From: Burkholderia plantarii
GTDB lineage: Bacteria; Pseudomonadota; Gammaproteobacteria; Burkholderiales; Burkholderiaceae
Direction of reading: 5' to 3'
DNA: 64,000 nt
NCBI RefSeq assembly: GCF_001411805.1
Contig: NZ_CP007213.1
Coordinates: forward strand, 310,001-374,000
The notes beneath the pieces were generated by a model. It was not told the DNA's origin. It did not search any database and saw only the letters and a list, made by a program, of their open reading frames with translations. The translations under genes were made by a program, and so were the position numbers. Of the stretch, positions 55,625 through 64,000 are shown piece by piece; the stretch's first letter is position 1; the number at the start of each line of letters is the position of its first letter.

Positions 55625-56974
55625 ATGCAAAAGAAACGCATCAATTTCGGCGTGCTGATCCAGGGGCCGGGCGCGAACATGAACGCCTGGAAGCATCCGA
55701 GCGTGCCGCCCGACGCGAGCGTCAACTTCGATTTCTACGCCGAGCGCACGCGCACGGCCGAGGCGGCCGGCATCGCGTTCGCGTTCATCGCCGACGGCCT
55801 GTTCATCACCGAGAAATCGGCGCCGCACTTCCTGAACCGCTTCGAGCCGATCGCGCTGCTGTCCGCGCTCGCCGCGCTGACGACGAAGATCGGGCTGGTC
55901 GGCACGGTGTCGTCGCCCTATGCCGAGCCGTTCAACGTGGCGCGCCAGTTCGCCTCGCTCGACCTGATCAGCCGTGGCCGCGCGGGCTGGAACGTGGTGA
56001 CGTCCTCGCTCGAGGGCACCGCGCGCAACTACGGCCGCGAGCATCCCGACCACGCGGCGCGCTACGAGATCGCCACCGAGCACATCGACGTGGTGCAGGG
56101 CCTGTGGGACAGCTGGGACGACGACGCGCTGGTGCGCGACCGCGCCACCGGCCGCTTCTTCGATCCGGCCGGGCTGCACCGGCTCGATCATCGCGGCCGC
56201 TACTACTCGGTGGACGGCCCGCTCAACATCCGCCGCTCGCCGCAGGGCCAGCCGGTGATCTTCCAGGCCGGCTCGTCGGGCGACGGCGTCGAGTTCGCCG
56301 GGCGCTACGCCGACGCGGTGTTCTCGAACGGCGGCACCTTCGACGACGCGCGCGCCTTCTACCGTCGCGTCAAGGACGCCGCCGCGCAGGCCGGGCGCGA
56401 TCCGGAGCACGTGAAGGTGTTTCCCGGCATCGGGCCGATCGTCGGGGCGACCGACGCCGAGGCCGACGACCGCTATCGCCAGGTGCGCGACCTGCTCTCG
56501 CCGAAGGAGGCGCTCGCCTATCTCGGGCACTTCTTCCAGCAGCACGATTTCAGCGTCTATCCGCTCGACGGGCCGTTCCCCGAGATCGGCGAACTCGGCA
56601 ACGACGGGTTCCGCTCGACCACCGACAACATCAAGCGGCTCGCGCGCGAGCGCAAGCTGACGCTGCGCGAGGTGGCCTATGAAGTGGCCACGCGGCGCTC
56701 GAACATCGGCACCTCGGAGGCGTTCATCGGCACGCCGGAGCGCGTGGCCGACGAGATGATCCGCTGGGTCGAGGAGGGCGCGGCCGACGGCTTCATGCTC
56801 GGGCTGCCGGTGGTGGGTTTCGGGCTCGACGACATGATCCGCCACGTGCTGCCGGTGCTGACCGCGCGCGGCTACTTCGATCCGGTGCTGCGCGGCGCGA
56901 CGCTGCGCGACCACCTCGGGCTGCCGTACCGCGAGAGCCGCTACGCGGCGGCCGCACAGGTGGCGGCGATTTAG
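55625..56974 (+). CDS. LLM-class flavin-dependent monooxygenase (NtaA/SnaA/DszA family)
   Basis: A 449-residue luciferase-like TIM-barrel monooxygenase. Family signatures: INFGVLIQGPGANMNAWKHP, DLISRGRAGWNVVTSSLEG, ARNYGREHPDHAARYE, QPVIFQAGSSGDGVEFAGRY. The NtaA/DszA branch uses reduced FMN and oxygen to oxidise N, S or C in small molecules. Together with the reductase it forms a two-component system. It may tailor the halogenase product or act in unrelated catabolism; the spacer hairpin leaves this open. Confidence 0.9.
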   Translation: MQKKRINFGVLIQGPGANMNAWKHPSVPPDASVNFDFYAERTRTAEAAGIAFAFIADGLFITEKSAPHFLNRFEPIALLSALAALTTKIGLVGTVSSPYAEPFNVARQFASLDLISRGRAGWNVVTSSLEGTARNYGREHPDHAARYEIATEHIDVVQGLWDSWDDDALVRDRATGRFFDPAGLHRLDHRGRYYSVDGPLNIRRSPQGQPVIFQAGSSGDGVEFAGRYADAVFSNGGTFDDARAFYRRVKDAAAQAGRDPEHVKVFPGIGPIVGATDAEADDRYRQVRDLLSPKEALAYLGHFFQQHDFSVYPLDGPFPEIGELGNDGFRSTTDNIKRLARERKLTLREVAYEVATRRSNIGTSEAFIGTPERVADEMIRWVEEGAADGFMLGLPVVGFGLDDMIRHVLPVLTARGYFDPVLRGATLRDHLGLPYRESRYAAAAQVAAI

Positions 56975-57179
56975 ATACACTGGGCGGCGCGCGCGGCCGA
57001 TCGCCGCCGCCCGGACCGGGTCCGCCACGGGCGGCCGTGCGATCGCAGGCTCGACAGCATCGGGCCGGCGCATCGTCCGGCCGCCCGCCGTTTGCCGTTG
57101 GCCGTCATCGTGAGCGGAACCCGCAACCATCCCCACCTGGCCATCGCCACGAGCGATGGTGAAGATACGGAGACACTCA

Positions 57180-58061
57180 ATGAAAGTCGGATTCATCGGC
57201 ATCGGCGTGATGGGGCAACCCATGGCGCTCAACCTCGCGCGCGCGGGCACCGCGCTGGTCGTCTGGAATCGCTCCCCGGAACGCTGCGCGCCGCTCGCCG
57301 AGGCCGGCGCGCAGGTCGCCGGATCGGTCGACGAGGTCTATCGCGACACGCGCACCGTGATCCTGATGATGGCGACCGACGAGGCGCTCGACGCCGTGCT
57401 CGGCCGCGGCACGCCCGATTTCGCGCGGCGCGTGGCGGACCACCTGATCGTCCACATGGGCACCGTGTCGGCCGAATATTCGCGCGGCCTCGACGCCGAC
57501 ATCCGCGCCGCCGGCGGCCGGTACGTGGAGGCGCCCGTGTCGGGCTCGCGCAAGCCGGCCGAGGCCGGCCAACTGGTGGCGATGCTGGCCGGCGAACCGG
57601 CCGACGTCGAGGCAGTGCGCCCGCTGCTCAAGCCGATGTGCCATGAATCCGTGGTCTGCGGGCCGGTGCCCACCGGGCTGCTGATGAAGCTGTCGGTCAA
57701 CACGTTCCTGATCCCGATGGTGACCGCGGTGGCCGAGGCCTCGCATCTCGCGCGCTTCTACGGGCTCGACATGAAGCAGTTCCAGACCGTGCTCGACGCC
57801 GGGCCGATGGCGAGCGCCGTCTCGCGCGTGAAGATCGACAAGCTGGTGCGCGAGGATTTCGAGGTGCAGGCGTCGATCGCCGACGTGCTGAAGAACAACC
57901 GGCTCGCCGCCGAGGCCGCGCGCAACGCGAACCTCGCCTCGCCGCTACTCGACACCTGTTTCGAGCTCTACACCGAGACGCTGAGGCTCGGGCACGGCGG
58001 CGAGGACATGGCCGCCGTGGTGCGCGCGATCGAGGCACGCACGGACGCCCGGCGCGCCTGA
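57180..58061 (+). CDS. 3-hydroxyisobutyrate-dehydrogenase-family oxidoreductase
   Basis: A 293-residue beta-hydroxyacid dehydrogenase. NAD motif [20 protein letters not shown], substrate-site [20 protein letters not shown], and catalytic Lys in [14 protein letters not shown]. Reduces or oxidises short beta-hydroxy acids or their semialdehydes. Substrate not predictable: 3-hydroxyisobutyrate (valine breakdown) or tartronate semialdehyde. ATG at 57180 fits GGAG; an ATG at 57156 is less likely. Confidence 0.9.
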   Translation: MKVGFIGIGVMGQPMALNLARAGTALVVWNRSPERCAPLAEAGAQVAGSVDEVYRDTRTVILMMATDEALDAVLGRGTPDFARRVADHLIVHMGTVSAEYSRGLDADIRAAGGRYVEAPVSGSRKPAEAGQLVAMLAGEPADVEAVRPLLKPMCHESVVCGPVPTGLLMKLSVNTFLIPMVTAVAEASHLARFYGLDMKQFQTVLDAGPMASAVSRVKIDKLVREDFEVQASIADVLKNNRLAAEAARNANLASPLLDTCFELYTETLRLGHGGEDMAAVVRAIEARTDARRA

Positions 58062-58215
58062 GGCCCGATGCGGCGTGCGTCGCCGGCGGGGCGGCGAAGC
58101 GGCGAGGCAGCCGGGGTGACCGCGCCGCTTCGTCGGCGTGCCGCGTTGCGGCGGCGCGATCCCGGCGACTTGATTGATCCAACCGACGTGATCGGCTCGA
58201 CCGGTCCAGCCGGTT

Positions 58216-58926
58216 TCATCGAGAAATCCGGCCTCGGCACGCCGTCGCGTCGGCCTCGTCCCAGGCGGCCCCGAGCGCGGCCATGTCCGCGTACACCAGC
58301 ACCGGATCCGGGAACGGGTTCGGCTCGCCCGGCGCCACGATGCCCGCGAACGGCATGCCCAGTTCGCGCGCCGCGTCGAATTCCGTCCACGAATCGCCGA
58401 TCGCCAGCACCTCGGCCGGCTGCCAGCCGCCGTGCCGCAGCACGTCGGCGAACGCGACCGGCTTGGTGGTCGGCGAGCCGGCGATGGTGCGGAAGTAGCG
58501 CGCGAAGTCGCGCCGCTGCGTGATGTGGCGCAGGTCGTCGTCGGTGGTGCCGGAGATCAGGTGCAGCGACAGCCGGCCCTGCATCCGTTCGAGGAACGCG
58601 CGCGCGCCGGGCAGCTCGGGGCAGGCGTCGATGCGCGGCATCAGCAGCTCGCTGTAGCGCCGCGCGAGCGTGGTCACCACCTCGGGATCGGGCTCGCGGC
58701 CGAAGATCGCGCTTTCGTAGTGGGCGAACTTCGCGACCCGGCCGACCCCGCCATGATGCGTCAGGTGCGCGAGCATTTTGGCGCGCTGCGCCGGCGTCAG
58801 CGGCCTGCCGTAGTCCTCGTAGCACTCGAGGAACAGGTTCACCTTCATCCAGACCGAGTCGAGAATCACGCCGTCGAAATCGAAGGCGATCGCGCGGATC
58901 GTGGTGAACGGGATCGGATGCGGCAT
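58216..58926 (-). CDS. HAD-superfamily hydrolase (phosphoglycolate phosphatase-like)
   Basis: A 236-residue HAD phosphatase. Motif I FDFDGVILDS (nucleophile and acid Asp), motif II LISGTTDD, Lys in TTKPVAFADVL, motif IV IGDSWTEFDAARELG. Dephosphorylates small phospho-metabolites. On the opposite strand to its neighbours, convergent with the dehydrogenase gene. ATG at 58926 has CCGGAG upstream; longer in-frame starts add Arg/Pro-rich sequence. Confidence 0.88.
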   Translation of the reverse strand: MPHPIPFTTIRAIAFDFDGVILDSVWMKVNLFLECYEDYGRPLTPAQRAKMLAHLTHHGGVGRVAKFAHYESAIFGREPDPEVVTTLARRYSELLMPRIDACPELPGARAFLERMQGRLSLHLISGTTDDDLRHITQRRDFARYFRTIAGSPTTKPVAFADVLRHGGWQPAEVLAIGDSWTEFDAARELGMPFAGIVAPGEPNPFPDPVLVYADMAALGAAWDEADATACRGRISR

Positions 58927-59096
58927 CGTCGGGCTCCGGAGGCGGCAGTGGGGCGGGAAGGCGGCGCGCGGGCGGCGGCCCGCGCGGAAAGCGACGACTT
59001 TACCCGAACTTGCGCGGCGGCGAGGGCGCGGCGGCCCGCCGGGCGGGCATTGCGGGCGATGTCCGGCCGATTCACGCCAGGGGCTTCTCAGCTTTT

Positions 59097-59117
59097 TTGA
59101 CATTGTATAAAATATAC
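59097..59117 (+). promoter_or_regulatory. Operator-like palindrome upstream of the DapA-family gene
   Basis: TTGACA (59097-59102) is followed by GTATAAAATATAC (59105-59117), a perfect palindrome of 5-bp arms with AAA between. It is an AT island in GC-rich DNA, about 95 bases before the ATG at 59210. FCD-type GntR regulators often bind such GTATA/TATAC sites, and one is encoded just beyond the gene. Confidence 0.55.
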
Positions 59118-59209
59118 GCACATCGAATTCAGTCACCCGGAGCGCGGTTCGTCCCAGGCTGGTTTCGTGTGATGTTCAATCCGTCTCACCGAACTTTCAG
59201 GAACCTGTA

Positions 59210-60157
59210 ATGACCACCAACGTTTTCGAAGGGACCATTCCGGCCCTCATGACCCCCTGCAAGCAGGACCGCACGCCCGACTTCGACGCCCTGGTCAGGA
59301 AGGGGCGCGAGCTGATCGAGCTCGGCATGCGCGCCGTGGTGTATTGCGGCTCGATGGGCGACTGGCCGCTGCTGACCGAGGCGCAGCGCCAGGAAGGCGT
59401 GGCGCGCCTGGTGGCCGCCGGCGTGCCGACCATCGTCGGCACGGGGGCCGTGAACACGAAGGAAGCCGTGTCGCACGCCGCTCACGCCGCGAAGGTGGGC
59501 GCGCACGGCCTGATGGTGATTCCGCGCGTGCTGTCGCGCGGCTCCTCGCCGGCCGCCCAGAAGGCCCACTTCTCGGCGATCCTCGCGGCCGCGCCGGCGC
59601 TGCCGGCGGTGATCTACAACAGCCCGTACTACGGCTTCGCCACGCGCGCCGACCTGTTCTTCGCGCTGCGCCAGCAGTTCCCGAATCTGGTCGGCTTCAA
59701 GGAGTTCGGCGGCGCGGCCGACATGCGCTACGCGGCCGAGCACATCACCTCGCAGGACGACAACGTGATCCTGATGGCCGGCGTCGACACCCAGGTGTTC
59801 CACGGTTTCGTCAATTGCGGCGCGACGGGCGCGATCACCGGCATCGGCAACGCGCTGCCGCGCGAGGTGCTGCAACTGGTGGCGCTCAGCAAGCGGGCGG
59901 CGGCCGGCGACGCGCTCGCGCGCCGTCAGGCGAAGGAGCTGGAAGCGGCGCTGAACGTGCTGTCGTCGTTCGACGAGGGCACCGACCTGGTGCTGTACTA
60001 CAAGTACCTGATGGTGCTGAACGGCGACACCGAATACACGCTGCACTTCAACGAAACCGACGTGCTCGGCGACGCGCAACGCAACTACGCCGAGAAGCAG
60101 TACGCGCTGTTCCGCGAGTGGTATCGCTCGTGGTCGGCCGATCTCGAACGCGCCTGA
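59210..60157 (+). CDS. DapA-family lyase/aldolase
   Basis: A 315-residue TIM barrel of the dihydrodipicolinate synthase/N-acetylneuraminate lyase family. Schiff-base Lys in NLVGFKEFGG, Tyr in VIYNSPYYG. The DapA substrate loop GTTGE is replaced by CGSMGDW, so it is not lysine-biosynthetic DapA; an aldolase or dehydratase of a sugar acid or hydroxyproline-type route is more likely. It stands alone between an operator-like palindrome and a convergent GntR gene. Confidence 0.87.
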   Translation: MTTNVFEGTIPALMTPCKQDRTPDFDALVRKGRELIELGMRAVVYCGSMGDWPLLTEAQRQEGVARLVAAGVPTIVGTGAVNTKEAVSHAAHAAKVGAHGLMVIPRVLSRGSSPAAQKAHFSAILAAAPALPAVIYNSPYYGFATRADLFFALRQQFPNLVGFKEFGGAADMRYAAEHITSQDDNVILMAGVDTQVFHGFVNCGATGAITGIGNALPREVLQLVALSKRAAAGDALARRQAKELEAALNVLSSFDEGTDLVLYYKYLMVLNGDTEYTLHFNETDVLGDAQRNYAEKQYALFREWYRSWSADLERA

Positions 60158-60347
60158 CGCGCGGGGCTGGCAGCGCGGCCGTCGCCCGGCGGGCGCGCGG
60201 GCTAAGGCCAGTGATGTGAAGTCGATGAAGTGAGGCGAGCGACGCGGCCCGAACGTCGGGCCGCCGTCGTGACCCGGTGGATCGGACGAGCGGGGCGGCG
60301 AAGCGTGCCCGCCCCGCCTTCGCTCCGCGTCGCCATGCCGGCGCCGC

Positions 60348-61025
60348 TCAGGCGCCGCGCCGTGATTCCAGAAAACGTTTCAGTTCGTCGCCGACGTGCT
60401 CGATATGCGCCTTCAGCAAGGCCGCGGCACGCTCGGCATCGCGCTGCCGGCAGAGCTCGACGAGCTCGGCATGTTCCCGTTCGGCGCGATCCGCGCTTTG
60501 CGCGGTCAGCGAGAGCTGCACGCGCGTGTGGCGATCGGTTTGCTGCAGCAGCGAATGGACGATGCTGGCCGTCCTCGGCTGGTTCGCGCGCGACAGCAGC
60601 AGCTGGTGCAGCTGCGTATTCAGCTCGCCCCAGCGCGCCGGCGCGTTGGCGTGCAGCTCGTCGCTGAACGCATCGAGCACCTGCTGGATCGCGGCGAAAT
60701 CGTCGGCGACCAGGTGGGGCACCGACTTGCGCAGCAGCATCGGCTCGAGCAGCGCCCGCAGTTCGAACAGCTCGGTGATCTCGTCGATCGAGAACTCGGC
60801 GACGATCGCCCCCTTGTGCGGCAGGATCCGGACGAGGCCTTCGCTTTCGAGCTGGACCAGCGCCTCGCGCAACGGAATGCGGCTGATGCCGAACTCGGCG
60901 GCGAGCGCGTCCTGCTTGAGCTGCGTGCCTTCGGCGATATCCCCGGCGAGAATCCTGCGCCTCAGTTCGTCAGCCGCCGCCTCCGCTCGCGTCATATGAC
61001 CCAGTCCGGGCCGCTTGTTTTGCAT
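60348..61025 (-). CDS. GntR-family regulator, FCD subfamily
   Basis: A 225-residue protein. N-terminal winged helix (AADELRRRILAGDIAEGTQL, then KQDALAAEFGISRIPLREAL) and an all-helical FCD effector domain (FELRALLEPMLL, LNTQLHQLLLSRANQPRTASIV, RDAERAAALLKAHIEHVGDELK) typical of sensors of small organic acids. Convergent with the DapA-family gene; probably its regulator through the palindrome at 59105. ATG at 61025 used; Met11 is an alternative. Confidence 0.88.
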   Translation of the reverse strand: MQNKRPGLGHMTRAEAAADELRRRILAGDIAEGTQLKQDALAAEFGISRIPLREALVQLESEGLVRILPHKGAIVAEFSIDEITELFELRALLEPMLLRKSVPHLVADDFAAIQQVLDAFSDELHANAPARWGELNTQLHQLLLSRANQPRTASIVHSLLQQTDRHTRVQLSLTAQSADRAEREHAELVELCRQRDAERAAALLKAHIEHVGDELKRFLESRRGA

Positions 61026-61150
61026 TGTCGATTAGTCGAAGGTCGATCACGATGCGGGCGCCCGGGCGGGTGCCTGCATATTTTCTACAATAGTAGCGCA
61101 CGCGGCAGGCGGCCCGGGAGGCGGGGCAGGCGCCCCGCCTTTCCCCGAGG

Positions 61151-61897
61151 TCATTGTCCCGCCGTCATCACCTCGAGCTGCCGCACGATCTCGTCGCGCA
61201 GCGCCGGCGAGAGGTTCTGGTAGCCGAGCAGCTCGGAAATCCACAGCCCGTCGGCGGCGAGCCGGCAGATCATCAGCGTGGCCGCCTGTTCGAGCGGCAG
61301 CGGGTCGGGGCGCGACAGCTCGCGCATCGGCGCGGCCCAGCGCTCGCGCGCGTCGGGGTCGGTCATCATCGACGACACCAGCACGCGCAGCAGGTTCGTG
61401 CTGGCGGCCGGCGTGGCCTCGTTCATCGCCGCGTGCAGGTAGGCGCGCGCGTTCGCGCCGCCCGGATGCGGATCGGCGGCGATCGAGGTCTTCATCTGGG
61501 CTTCGAAGCGTTCGAGGGTCTGCGCGAACAGCGCATCGAACAGCGCCTGCTTGCTGCGGAAATGGTACTGGAGGCCACCCTTGCTGACGCCGGCGCGCTC
61601 GGCCACGGCGTCGAGCGTGATGGCCTGCACGCCGTGCTCGGTGGCGATGTCGGCGGCGGCCCGCAGCAATTCCGAGCGGACGTGGGCCGGCGCCTTCTTG
61701 CGGCGGCTGCCGCGCGTGTCGTCGGCGGGCGCGGCGGTATCGGCGGGGTGGGCGGAATCGGACGGAGGGGCGGTGCCGGCGGCAGTGGACGCGCCGGCAC
61801 GCTCGGGCGCGGGATCCGGCGCGGACTGCTGGGGGGCGGGCGCGGCGTCCGCCGGGGCGGGCGGCGTGCCGGGCGCGGGAGGCCGGGTGTCGTTCAT
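61151..61897 (-). CDS. TetR-family regulator divergent from hopene cyclase
   Basis: A 248-residue protein. The first 65 residues are Pro/Ala-rich and disordered. The TetR DNA-binding domain is LLRAAADIATEHGVQAITLD, then AVAERAGVSKGGLQYHFRSK. The C-terminal ligand domain is of the TetR_C type (LMICRLAADGLWISELLG). The gap to shc is only about 50 bases and contains a 12-bp palindrome, so it may control shc and itself. Confidence 0.88.
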   Translation of the reverse strand: MNDTRPPAPGTPPAPADAAPAPQQSAPDPAPERAGASTAAGTAPPSDSAHPADTAAPADDTRGSRRKKAPAHVRSELLRAAADIATEHGVQAITLDAVAERAGVSKGGLQYHFRSKQALFDALFAQTLERFEAQMKTSIAADPHPGGANARAYLHAAMNEATPAASTNLLRVLVSSMMTDPDARERWAAPMRELSRPDPLPLEQAATLMICRLAADGLWISELLGYQNLSPALRDEIVRQLEVMTAGQ

Positions 61898-61935
61898 GCG
61901 CGCATCTTACCATCGACGTTTCTGCACGCAGAACA

Positions 61936-61947
61936 ATCCGGCCGGAT
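61936..61947. promoter_or_regulatory. Palindrome ATCCGGCCGGAT between tetR and shc
   Basis: A perfect 12-bp palindrome in the short divergent gap. A partial second copy (GATCCGGCCGAT) follows at 61954-61965 around the shc start. Candidate TetR operator. Confidence 0.55.
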
Positions 61948-61950
61948 GGT

Positions 61951-63981
61951 ATGATCCGGCCGATGAAAAATTCCGATCTTCCCCTCCCGTCCCTGCTCGA
62001 CGCCGCGATCCTGCGCGGCCGCGATGCGCTCGCGCAGCGCCAGAGCGCTGACGGCAGCTGGTGCTTCGAGCTCGAATCCGACGCCACCATCACCGCCGAA
62101 TACATCCTGATGATGCATTTCATGGGGAAGATCGACGAGGCGCGGCAGGCACGCATGGCGCGCTATCTGCGCGAGATCCAGCGGCTCGACACGCACGGCG
62201 CGTGGGACCTGTACGTGGACGGCGCGCCCGACGTGTCGTGCAGCGTGAAGGCCTACTTCGCGCTGAAGGCGGCCGGCGACAGCGAGGACGCGCCGCACAT
62301 GGCGCGCGCGCGCGAGACGATCCTCTCGCTCGGCGGCGCGGCGAGGTCGAACGTGTTCACGCGGATCCTGCTCGCCACCTTCGGCCAGGTGCCGTGGCGG
62401 GCCACGCCGTTCATGCCGGTGGAGTTCGTGCTGTTCCCGAAGTGGGTGCCGATCTCGATGTACAAGATCGCCTACTGGGCGCGCACCACCATGGTGCCGC
62501 TGCTGGTGCTCTGTTCGCTGAAGGCGCGCGCGAAGAACCCGCACGACGTGTCGATCCGCGAGCTGTTCGTGACCGCGCCCGAGGCGGAGCGCCGCTACTT
62601 CGCGCGCGGTGGTTTCGTGCGCAACCTGTTCCTGACCATCGACCGCGTGCTGCGTCCCGTCGATGCGCTGATCCCGAAGGCGCTGCGCCGCCGGGCGATC
62701 CGCCATGCCGAGGCGTGGTGCGCCGAGCGCATGAACGGCGAGGACGGCATGGGCGGGATCTTCCCGCCGATCGTCTACAGCTACCAGATGATGGACGTGC
62801 TCGGTTATCCCGAGGACCACCCGCTGCGCCGCGACTGCGAGAACGCGCTCGAGAAGCTGCTGGTCGAGCGACCCGACGGCAGCGTCTATTGCCAGCCGTG
62901 CCTGTCGCCGGTGTGGGATACGGCGTGGTCCACGATGGCGCTCGAACAGGCGCGCGCGGTGCCCGACACGCGCGACGATCCTCAGGTCTCCGAAGCGGAG
63001 CTGCAGCGGCGCATCGCGGCATCCTACGAATGGCTCGCCGGCAAGCAGGTGACGCAGGTGCGCGGCGACTGGATCGAGAACGCGCCGGCCGGCACGCCGG
63101 CGGGCGGCTGGGCGTTCCAGTACGAGAATCCGTATTACCCCGACATCGACGACAGCGCCGTGGTGGCCGCGATGCTGCACCAGCGCGGCCGCCTGCTCGC
63201 GCGCACCACCGGCACCGATCCGTATGCGCAGGTGGTCGCGCGCGGGCTCGACTGGATGCGCGGGCTGCAATCGCGCAACGGCGGCTTCGGCGCGTTCGAC
63301 GCCGATTGCGACCGCCTCTACCTGAACCTGATCCCGTTCGCCGATCACGGCGCGCTGCTCGACCCGCCCACCGAGGACGTGTCGGGGCGCGTGCTGCTCT
63401 GCTTCGGCGTGACCGGCCGCGACGAGGACAAGCCGGCGCTCGCGCGCGCGATCGAGTACGTGAAGGCTACCCAGCGCGCCGACGGCTGCTGGTGGGGCCG
63501 CTGGGGCACCAACTACATCTACGGCACCTGGAGCGTGCTGGCCGGCCTCGCGCTGGCCGGCGAGAGCGCCTCGCAGCCCTACATCGCGCGCGCGATCGCG
63601 TGGCTGCGCGCCTGCCAGAACGCCGACGGCGGCTGGGGCGAAACCAACGACAGCTACCTCGATCCGGCGCTGGCCGGCACCAATGGCGGCGAGAGCGCGT
63701 CGAACTTCACGGCCTGGGCGCTGCTCGCGCAGATGGCGTTCGGCGACTGGGAATCGGAATCGGTGCAGCGCGGCATTCGCTATCTGCTGTCGGTGCAGCA
63801 GGGCGACGGCTTCTGGTGGCACCGCTCGCACAACGCGCCGGGCTTCCCGCGCATCTATTACCTCAAATATCACGGCTACACGGCGTACTTCCCGCTGTGG
63901 GCGCTGGCGCGCTACCGGCGGCTCTCGCAGGCGGCGGTGACGCACGGCGTGACCGAAGGCGCGGCGCTGGCCGTGAACTGA
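61951..63981 (+). CDS. shc: Squalene-hopene cyclase
   Basis: A 676-residue class II triterpene cyclase. Catalytic DXDD is D398-I-D-D401 in YPDIDDSAVV. Several QW repeats are visible (QSRNGGFGAFD, QRADGCWWGRWG, QNADGGWGETND, QQGDGFWWH). It cyclises squalene to hopene, first step of hopanoid synthesis, at the inner membrane. Hopanoids support membrane stability and stress tolerance. ATG at 61951 gives 676 residues; ATG at 61963 gives 672 and is equally possible. Complete within the window; hpn neighbours are not visible. Confidence 0.95.
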   Translation: MIRPMKNSDLPLPSLLDAAILRGRDALAQRQSADGSWCFELESDATITAEYILMMHFMGKIDEARQARMARYLREIQRLDTHGAWDLYVDGAPDVSCSVKAYFALKAAGDSEDAPHMARARETILSLGGAARSNVFTRILLATFGQVPWRATPFMPVEFVLFPKWVPISMYKIAYWARTTMVPLLVLCSLKARAKNPHDVSIRELFVTAPEAERRYFARGGFVRNLFLTIDRVLRPVDALIPKALRRRAIRHAEAWCAERMNGEDGMGGIFPPIVYSYQMMDVLGYPEDHPLRRDCENALEKLLVERPDGSVYCQPCLSPVWDTAWSTMALEQARAVPDTRDDPQVSEAELQRRIAASYEWLAGKQVTQVRGDWIENAPAGTPAGGWAFQYENPYYPDIDDSAVVAAMLHQRGRLLARTTGTDPYAQVVARGLDWMRGLQSRNGGFGAFDADCDRLYLNLIPFADHGALLDPPTEDVSGRVLLCFGVTGRDEDKPALARAIEYVKATQRADGCWWGRWGTNYIYGTWSVLAGLALAGESASQPYIARAIAWLRACQNADGGWGETNDSYLDPALAGTNGGESASNFTAWALLAQMAFGDWESESVQRGIRYLLSVQQGDGFWWHRSHNAPGFPRIYYLKYHGYTAYFPLWALARYRRLSQAAVTHGVTEGAALAVN

Positions 63982-64000
63982 CGCGACGCGGCGGCCGGGC

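Noticed and set aside
45288..56974. A CmaC-like cyclopropane-forming enzyme to pair with the halogenase
   Set aside because: No recognisable CmaC homologue. The cupin could play a similar part, but the sequence alone does not show it.

Overview
The window comes from a high-GC, plant-associated Burkholderia, most likely of the glumae/gladioli/plantarii group. The evidence is a complete Ralstonia-type (group 2) hrp type III secretion locus, an AWR-family effector gene, a LuxR-type regulator with an AHL-type pocket, branched-chain keto acid dehydrogenase genes and a squalene-hopene cyclase. Species assignment is inference. I saw no tRNA, rRNA, CRISPR array or insertion sequence.

Positions 1-37,500: hrp pathogenicity locus. 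A truncated AWR-family effector gene (1-3722, minus) runs off the left edge. It is followed by a large winged-helix/NTPase regulator gene and a CesT-type chaperone gene. The secretion apparatus is two divergent operons around about 17.5 kb. Leftward: hrcU, hrcV, hpaP, hrcQ, hrcR, hrcS, hrpV, then hrcD, hrpX, hrpY. Rightward: hrpB1, hrpB2, hrcJ, hrpB4, hrcL, hrcN, hrpB7, hrcT, then the AraC regulator hrpB and the secretin hrcC. Beyond these lie a glycine-rich protein fused to a lysozyme-like domain, an HrpG-type regulator, a DUF3455-like lipoprotein, two translocon/harpin-like proteins, a GNAT acetyltransferase, a ketopantoate reductase homologue and a candidate repeat effector. Five transcription units carry a hrpII/PIP box (TTCGN-N15-TTCGN) with a YANNNT -10 exactly 31 bases downstream. 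Three further units carry the box without a clear -10. The locus therefore reads as one HrpG-HrpB regulon.

Positions 38,000-60,200: metabolic and biosynthetic region. A four-gene branched-chain 2-oxoacid dehydrogenase operon ends in a strong hairpin. After a 760-base spacer come an orphan LuxR regulator and a tightly overlapping operon: stand-alone amino-acid adenylation protein, carrier protein, SyrB2-type non-haem iron halogenase, thioesterase, RraA-like protein, class IV (branched-chain type) aminotransferase, second thioesterase, acylating aldehyde dehydrogenase and HOA-type aldolase. Cupin, LysE exporter and flavin reductase genes follow, then an LLM monooxygenase and a 3-hydroxyisobutyrate-dehydrogenase-like gene. 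The halogenase has the HXA motif (His108-Gln-Ala110) in place of HXD/E, so chlorination of a carrier-bound amino acid is the best prediction. Joining this module to an MhpE/MhpF-type aldol pair and an aminotransferase is the most interesting feature of the window. I do not recognise it as a described pathway. A small, exported, chlorinated or cryptically chlorinated amino acid is my working inference.

Positions 58,200-63,981: a HAD phosphatase, a DapA-family lyase with an operator-like palindrome upstream, a GntR/FCD regulator, and a TetR regulator divergent from squalene-hopene cyclase with a 12-bp palindrome between them.
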